This document shows positions 59,523 to 64,000 of a stretch of DNA of 64,000 nucleotides, piece after piece. A model generated the notes under the pieces. The model had not been told where the DNA came from. It did no database searches and worked only from the letters and a program-made list of their open reading frames with translations. Source of the DNA: Ricordea florida (taxonomy: Eukaryota > Cnidaria > Anthozoa > Corallimorpharia > Ricordeidae); assembly GCA_949710005.1 (NCBI GenBank), contig OX453280.1:19687262-19751261 (forward strand), read 5' to 3'. Within the stretch, counting starts at the first letter, position 1; each line of letters begins with the position of its first letter. Made by a program: the position numbers and the translations under genes.

Positions 59523-60486
59523 GGCATTTGTTGCTTGAAGAAAAGAAATCTCTCAGTTGGGGATTAAACGGAAACAAGATGACAATAGTTCAAACTCTGG
59601 TAAATTTGAACATTTTGTATATGTATTTTTTCGTGCGGTAACAATGTGCCAACTGTGCTGCCAAAATCACATTCCCCGCTATATCATCTGTTTATCATTA
59701 GAGTTTTGACGACAAGCAATTAGCAGTTCGCATTAGCATTCGACAGAATATCTTTACATGCCAGACTTTCTTATTAACGAAGGCCGTCCTAGGATTTTGA
59801 TGGTTAATTAGGTGGCAGAGGCTTTTATCAGGCACTTAACATTTCCGACAAAGTCTGTAAGTTCTTGTTTCGTTATCTCTTAATTATGAAGAGAATATTT
59901 GGAGCTCGTTTTCTCTCTCTGAAGTGCTGAATAGAAGAATACGGCCACTAATGGGCTCCTGATACGGCATATAATTAGTCGGGCAACCGACTATAGGTTT
60001 ACCCTCGAGTTTCATCGCAAATCGCAGTCACGTGCAATGGGGAATACCGCAGACACGTAATAGGGGCGCAAACTTCTTTCTACGATGTCGAAGTCGATGG
60101 CGAATATGTTGAAAACAAATGGTGTCATCTTTTCTACGCTCAAACGTACAGACCCACAAACCGTTCGCGGTAGACCCACTCTAAAAGATGGCGTGTGTAA
60201 TGAGCATATATTTCGAAACGGGTCGTTCCGCGAACTGAAAATAGCAAAAGAATCAAATGATTTAGCGAATGTCTCACTAGAATCAAACCAGAAATCAAAC
60301 AAGTTACCAGTGAACAGAAAATGTGGACAGAGTGACAGAAGAGCATTTGCTGATAAAGACAAGGTGCCTCGCGATGAAACTCGAGGAAACGACAACAAAG
60401 ATGCCACGTTGGAAACCAGGACCTTGGTACCCTTAATATTTCTTTTTTGGAGCACTCCGCACCATAAGTGGTCAACACTCATAACA
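59523..60486. other. Downstream of GPCR, no supported gene
   Basis: 3' UTR and intergenic sequence. An open frame at 60085-60573 runs into the transposon end at 60487 and has no recognisable domain. Confidence 0.5.
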
Positions 60487-61777
60487 CAGGGGCACCCAAC
60501 GACCAAATTTTTCCAAATACCTCAGAAGTGCCTTAAATGGAATTTTCTATGCTTTAGAAGCCCGTTTCATTAATTTGGAGCTGCCCTAAAAACTATCTAT
60601 CTGTTCGGATTTCTTAGGGGAACTGTGTTCGTCTCGAAAATCCTAGGCGGCCTTTTTGGCTCATCCGAAAGTTTTAGCTACCTTTATAGGTCTATTCGAA
60701 AAATGAAGAACTCGTGCTAGCATTGCTGTCGTTAGAAATTTTTAGGAGACCTTTTTGTAAAAGCTTGCGTCTATGAAGAGATTCCGAAAATTTTAGGCAA
60801 ACCGTAACGCGCATCCGAAGATTGCAGGGGAGTAACTTTTTTATTCGAAAGTATTAGGGGAAGAAATCACACGCTACTGAACAGAGACAAAGAAGCCGAC
60901 ATTACCGTCGACCATATCTTCCATAACTTAGAAAAATAAAGCATTCAGATCACTTAGATCAGTTAGATGTAAGGTGAATGTTTATTATTATTATTACCTA
61001 TACATGTTTGAAACCGATAAAATTTCCAGTTTTTAATTTGATCGCGGAAAAGCGTTTTAAACAAGGAGAAAACAAATCTAGTATAAACATATCCAGCTTA
61101 TCCATAAGCGTTAAGGCCATCCTATTTTTTTTCTCCGTTTAGCGTCGTCCGACCGACCCCAATTTTTGGCATTTAAAAAAAAGTAACTCAGTACGTAGTT
61201 GGACCATTTTTCACTTGAAATAATTGTTATGACTTTTTTTTTAACTTTCTTTTTTTTCAATCCGACCGACCGACCCAATATCAGAAAACGCATTCGACGC
61301 TAAACGAAAAAAAAAAATATGAGGATGACCTAAGTTTTATCGCGTCGGAATGGTCGGTCAACAGCATAAAGACTGTGAGAATTAAGCTTACCAGGTCGTT
61401 CAAGTCAGTACGAGAGTACAACGTTAAACAAAGACGTTCTGATTTGGTGAATTTGGACTGCCTTCTCAGATAAATCTTGCTTCGATTTTCTGCACCTATG
61501 CGTTATACATCCCTAACTTGCGGACGACGTCCAAAAATTGCGAGTTGTAACTCGAACGAAAATTCTAGGGTAACTTTCTGTTGACTATCTATTTACGAAA
61601 AGTCTTGGACAACTTTTTCTCGACCATCTAAATTACGCAAATTCTAGGGCAATTTTTTTTTCCGAAAATCAAGACAACGTGCTCTTTCCCTTGAGGAGAA
61701 ATTTTCCGAAAAATTTAGGCGACCTTACATTCGAACAGATATTTTACCGAAATCATTCGCTGGGTGCCCCTGATAAC
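60487..61777. mobile_element. Non-autonomous element with CAGGGGCACCC ends
   Basis: CAGGGGCACCCAACGA at the left and the inverted TCGCTGGGTGCCCCTG at the right bound ~1.29 kb. Two interior blocks (60592-60870, 61560-61750) repeat a degenerate CGAAAATTTTAGGxxACxTTTT motif. A separate foldback element (61112-61333) is nested inside. No transposase frame is seen. Confidence 0.5.
61112..61333. mobile_element. Nested foldback MITE
   Basis: The arms GGCCATCCTATTTTTTTTCT..GTTTAGCGTCG and the inverted CGACGCTAAACG..ATGAGGATGACC flank a ~100-bp middle with CCGACCGACC on both sides. It is inserted in the CAGGGGCACCC-ended element. Confidence 0.65.
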
Positions 61778-64000
61778 AGCACGTCTACCTGTTGTCCGAC
61801 TTACGATCTTAGATCGTCTTGTTATAGTTAATTTCAGTTTATCAGCCTTTTAATACTGCGCCAAGTTTCATTTGTTCGACAGCCCAACAATGAACTTAAA
61901 AGCGAATGAAACGCCCAAGTCTTTATAACTTCCACGAAATGATTCGAGTAAAGCAGAAAAATTATGCTCTTCAAAGATGTGGACGAGAAAAGAAAAGAGG
62001 GATAACAATACATAATACGATTTGCACAGTAGATCATTTGTATGCTTAACTTGTTTCTTTAACGTGATCGTATATATCGATTAATTAAACCGTAATAGAA
62101 AGGTTATTTGGTTCGTAGGCTTTACTCTGTTATATTAATTGCACGGATTTGCCATTTCTGTAAAAGTGAAATAATGAAAGATAAAAACATTGTGAAATAT
62201 GTGTTTTCATTATTTACTCGAATTTGAAAGAAATTTGTCATTGAGCACAAGAGAGAATGTTTTCCTCATATGTGGGCTGAGTTTGTTGGTTCTCTACTCT
62301 GCTCTGAGAGGTTTTTCTCCGGGTACTCCGGTTTTCCCCTCTCCACAAAAACCAACATTTGATTTGATTTGATTTAATTAATTTCATTTGTGCTTTACAG
62401 TGTCCCCAATTAGTACAGCAGTGCTAAATACACTTGACACTCAAATAAAGTTCATTATTATTATTATTATTATTATTTCCTTTTATTTGGTCATAATAAT
62501 TTTTTTTCATTATGGTGTACAAAAAAATTCTTCCTGAAGTCGAACGAGAAAATTCAACGGTTCAGTGAAAGCCAATACTTGTCGTGTGACTACTTTGATG
62601 TCGTTTGAATGCGTTGTCTACAGATCCAAAACGTAATTGAGTTCATTGAGGAGAAAGGTACTTTGAATACGGTTCGCGTGTAGACGTATTTGTTTTTTCT
62701 CGGGAGTGCATTACCTAAGGTGCTGCAGTCCTGGTCAGGGGGTCACGTTCACTACTATAGATCACATTGTTCCCTTGTGAATGGAAATTGCATCCCTGAG
62801 AAAGCGCTTTCAAGTCGCTGACAAAACCGCAGAGTGTGCCCTTCGACTGAAATATACGGTAATGAGTAATTCGCTCCGAGATACTGTGTAGGTAACGTTT
62901 ACTCTGTCATTCAAAGGAATAGGACATGGAGAGGAGACGAGCCATTCATTTGAATAGAACTCGTTTCAAAAAGCGTCTTTCCTGTGTACTAGTTTTTTGT
63001 TGCCACGTGTACAATCATACAATTGTCAAAACATAAGAGCTCTACCACAGAAGAATAACTCTCCTGTGGTGCAATATTCAATTTAAGCTTTTGAAAAGAT
63101 AAAAAAAGTGAATGTGCTTTGGGCTAAAGGACTTATTTAAAATGGTATGAATGAACCAGCTTTTCTAACGGATGTATCCGCTGAGAAATATTCTGTAAGC
63201 CGAGATTGCAATCAATAGAGATCAATCAATACCCACATCATATTAGCCTACTGGTATTGACTGCATTAAAACGGGCTCATGAAACATACATCAATCAATG
63301 CCAGTGCTCCACACCCAACCTTGATGATATGTGGCGATTATGTTTACATGCGATAAAATAGCTTGTTCTTGGCTTCTCAGCGTGAACTTTTGGCCATACG
63401 AAACCTTTGCTGTATAAACTCTTAAACATTGTTCCACGCAGAGCCAATTAGCTCAGATAACATGAGCGACACCCTCTGATATTAATTTTACTAACAGCAT
63501 GCTGTCCGCCATTTGGATCGTTTGTCACTGCAGTGCAATTTTCGAGCGCTTTCGGGGGGAAGCAAAATATTTTGAAATTAATTTATCTTTCCAACCACTT
63601 TCGATTTCCGCTTTTATTGCAATCTCGTGCTTTACATGTGTAAGGCTGTGTTTTAGTTTTTTTCTTTTCTACGTTAGTTTGTGTATATAACGCAAAAAAG
63701 TCGTCTTTAAAAAGACGTCAAGCCTTGGGCAACTGGTATTTCCTAAAAAAACCGCTTTCAAAACCAGACCAGAAATCACTTTTGGCCAACAGCATGTTGT
63801 TGGCCATTTCCTTTAATTAAAACGAAGTAAAGGCAATTTGGAGCGTCAAAAGGAAAGCAAAATATTTTGAAAGTAAATCATAGTCCTAAAAAACCCTTAA
63901 AATAATGCACCGTTTCCCGCTTCCATTACAATGATTACAGTTTAGGTATAGGTATTTTGTTTCTTGTTTCCATTTCATCCTCAAAATCCCCCGGCTTCAA
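61778..64000. other. Intergenic, mostly featureless
   Basis: No supported gene. It contains a 5'-truncated SINE (62267-62476) and, at the far right, a diverged pair of segments (~63495 and ~63788) sharing AGCATGYTGT..GCCATTT and AGCAAAATATTTTGAAA, probably an old tandem duplication or repeat copies. Confidence 0.5.
62267..62476 (+). mobile_element. 5'-truncated tRNA-derived SINE
   Basis: The body and tail match the minus-strand SINE at 25652-25929 (GAGGTTTTTCTCCGGGTACT; AAACCAACATTTGATTTGAT; GTGTCCCCAATTAG), ending in (ATT)n at 62458-62476. The tRNA-like head is absent. Confidence 0.8.

Noticed and set aside
60085-60573. 162-codon open frame on the plus strand
   Set aside because: Its last part runs into the inverted end of a transposon (60487), it has no recognisable domain, and no splice context supports it. 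A small lineage-specific exon cannot be excluded.

Overview
The window looks like animal nuclear DNA, most likely from an anthozoan cnidarian such as a stony coral. Three things point that way: an intron-split animal gene (the 3' end of ZFC3H1), an intronless rhodopsin-class receptor gene, and many small mobile elements, including a tRNA-derived SINE of a type I associate with coral genomes. The species is an inference.

Layout. 1-342: foldback DNA-transposon remnant (MITE). 384-16536: Polinton/Maverick-type (adintovirus-like) element E1, which looks whole, with inverted terminal repeats that differ only in two homopolymer lengths and a 5-bp target duplication. 16603-24175: eight C-terminal exons of ZFC3H1 (+ strand), with introns full of repeats. 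24176-29102: intergenic sequence with a SINE, an ATT microsatellite and foldback repeats. 29103-53825: second Polinton-type element E2, broken, with about four or five breaks. It has near-identical terminal repeats, a 5-bp target duplication, a Helitron-like insertion (31119-33114) and an ~8.5-kb foreign block (42669-51205) holding alternating inverted Penelope-like retroelements. 53826-64000: intergenic sequence with one possible unrecognised exon, a GPCR gene (58428-59522) and more small repeats.

How the elements relate. E1 and E2 share a closely related integrase and virion module: capsid-candidate protein, packaging ATPase, and a set of small hydrophobic or glycine-rich proteins. Yet they carry DNA polymerases of two clearly different family-B lineages, with different nuclease domains, and unrelated terminal repeats. 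The polymerase plus both termini therefore appear to be exchanged as one module while the virion genes stay. Both elements also show recurrent promoter-like motifs: a TTTAAAG(G)ATA type inside the terminal repeats and before minus-strand genes, and a TYTAAAGATTTCTTACT type before internal genes. Related hairpins lie between convergent genes.

Other points of interest are hammerhead-ribozyme-like cores in all four Penelope-like arms, evidence that each inverted Penelope pair arose in one event, and a tandem duplication of a 3' splice site in ZFC3H1. Family calls rest on reading motifs by eye; no database search was possible.
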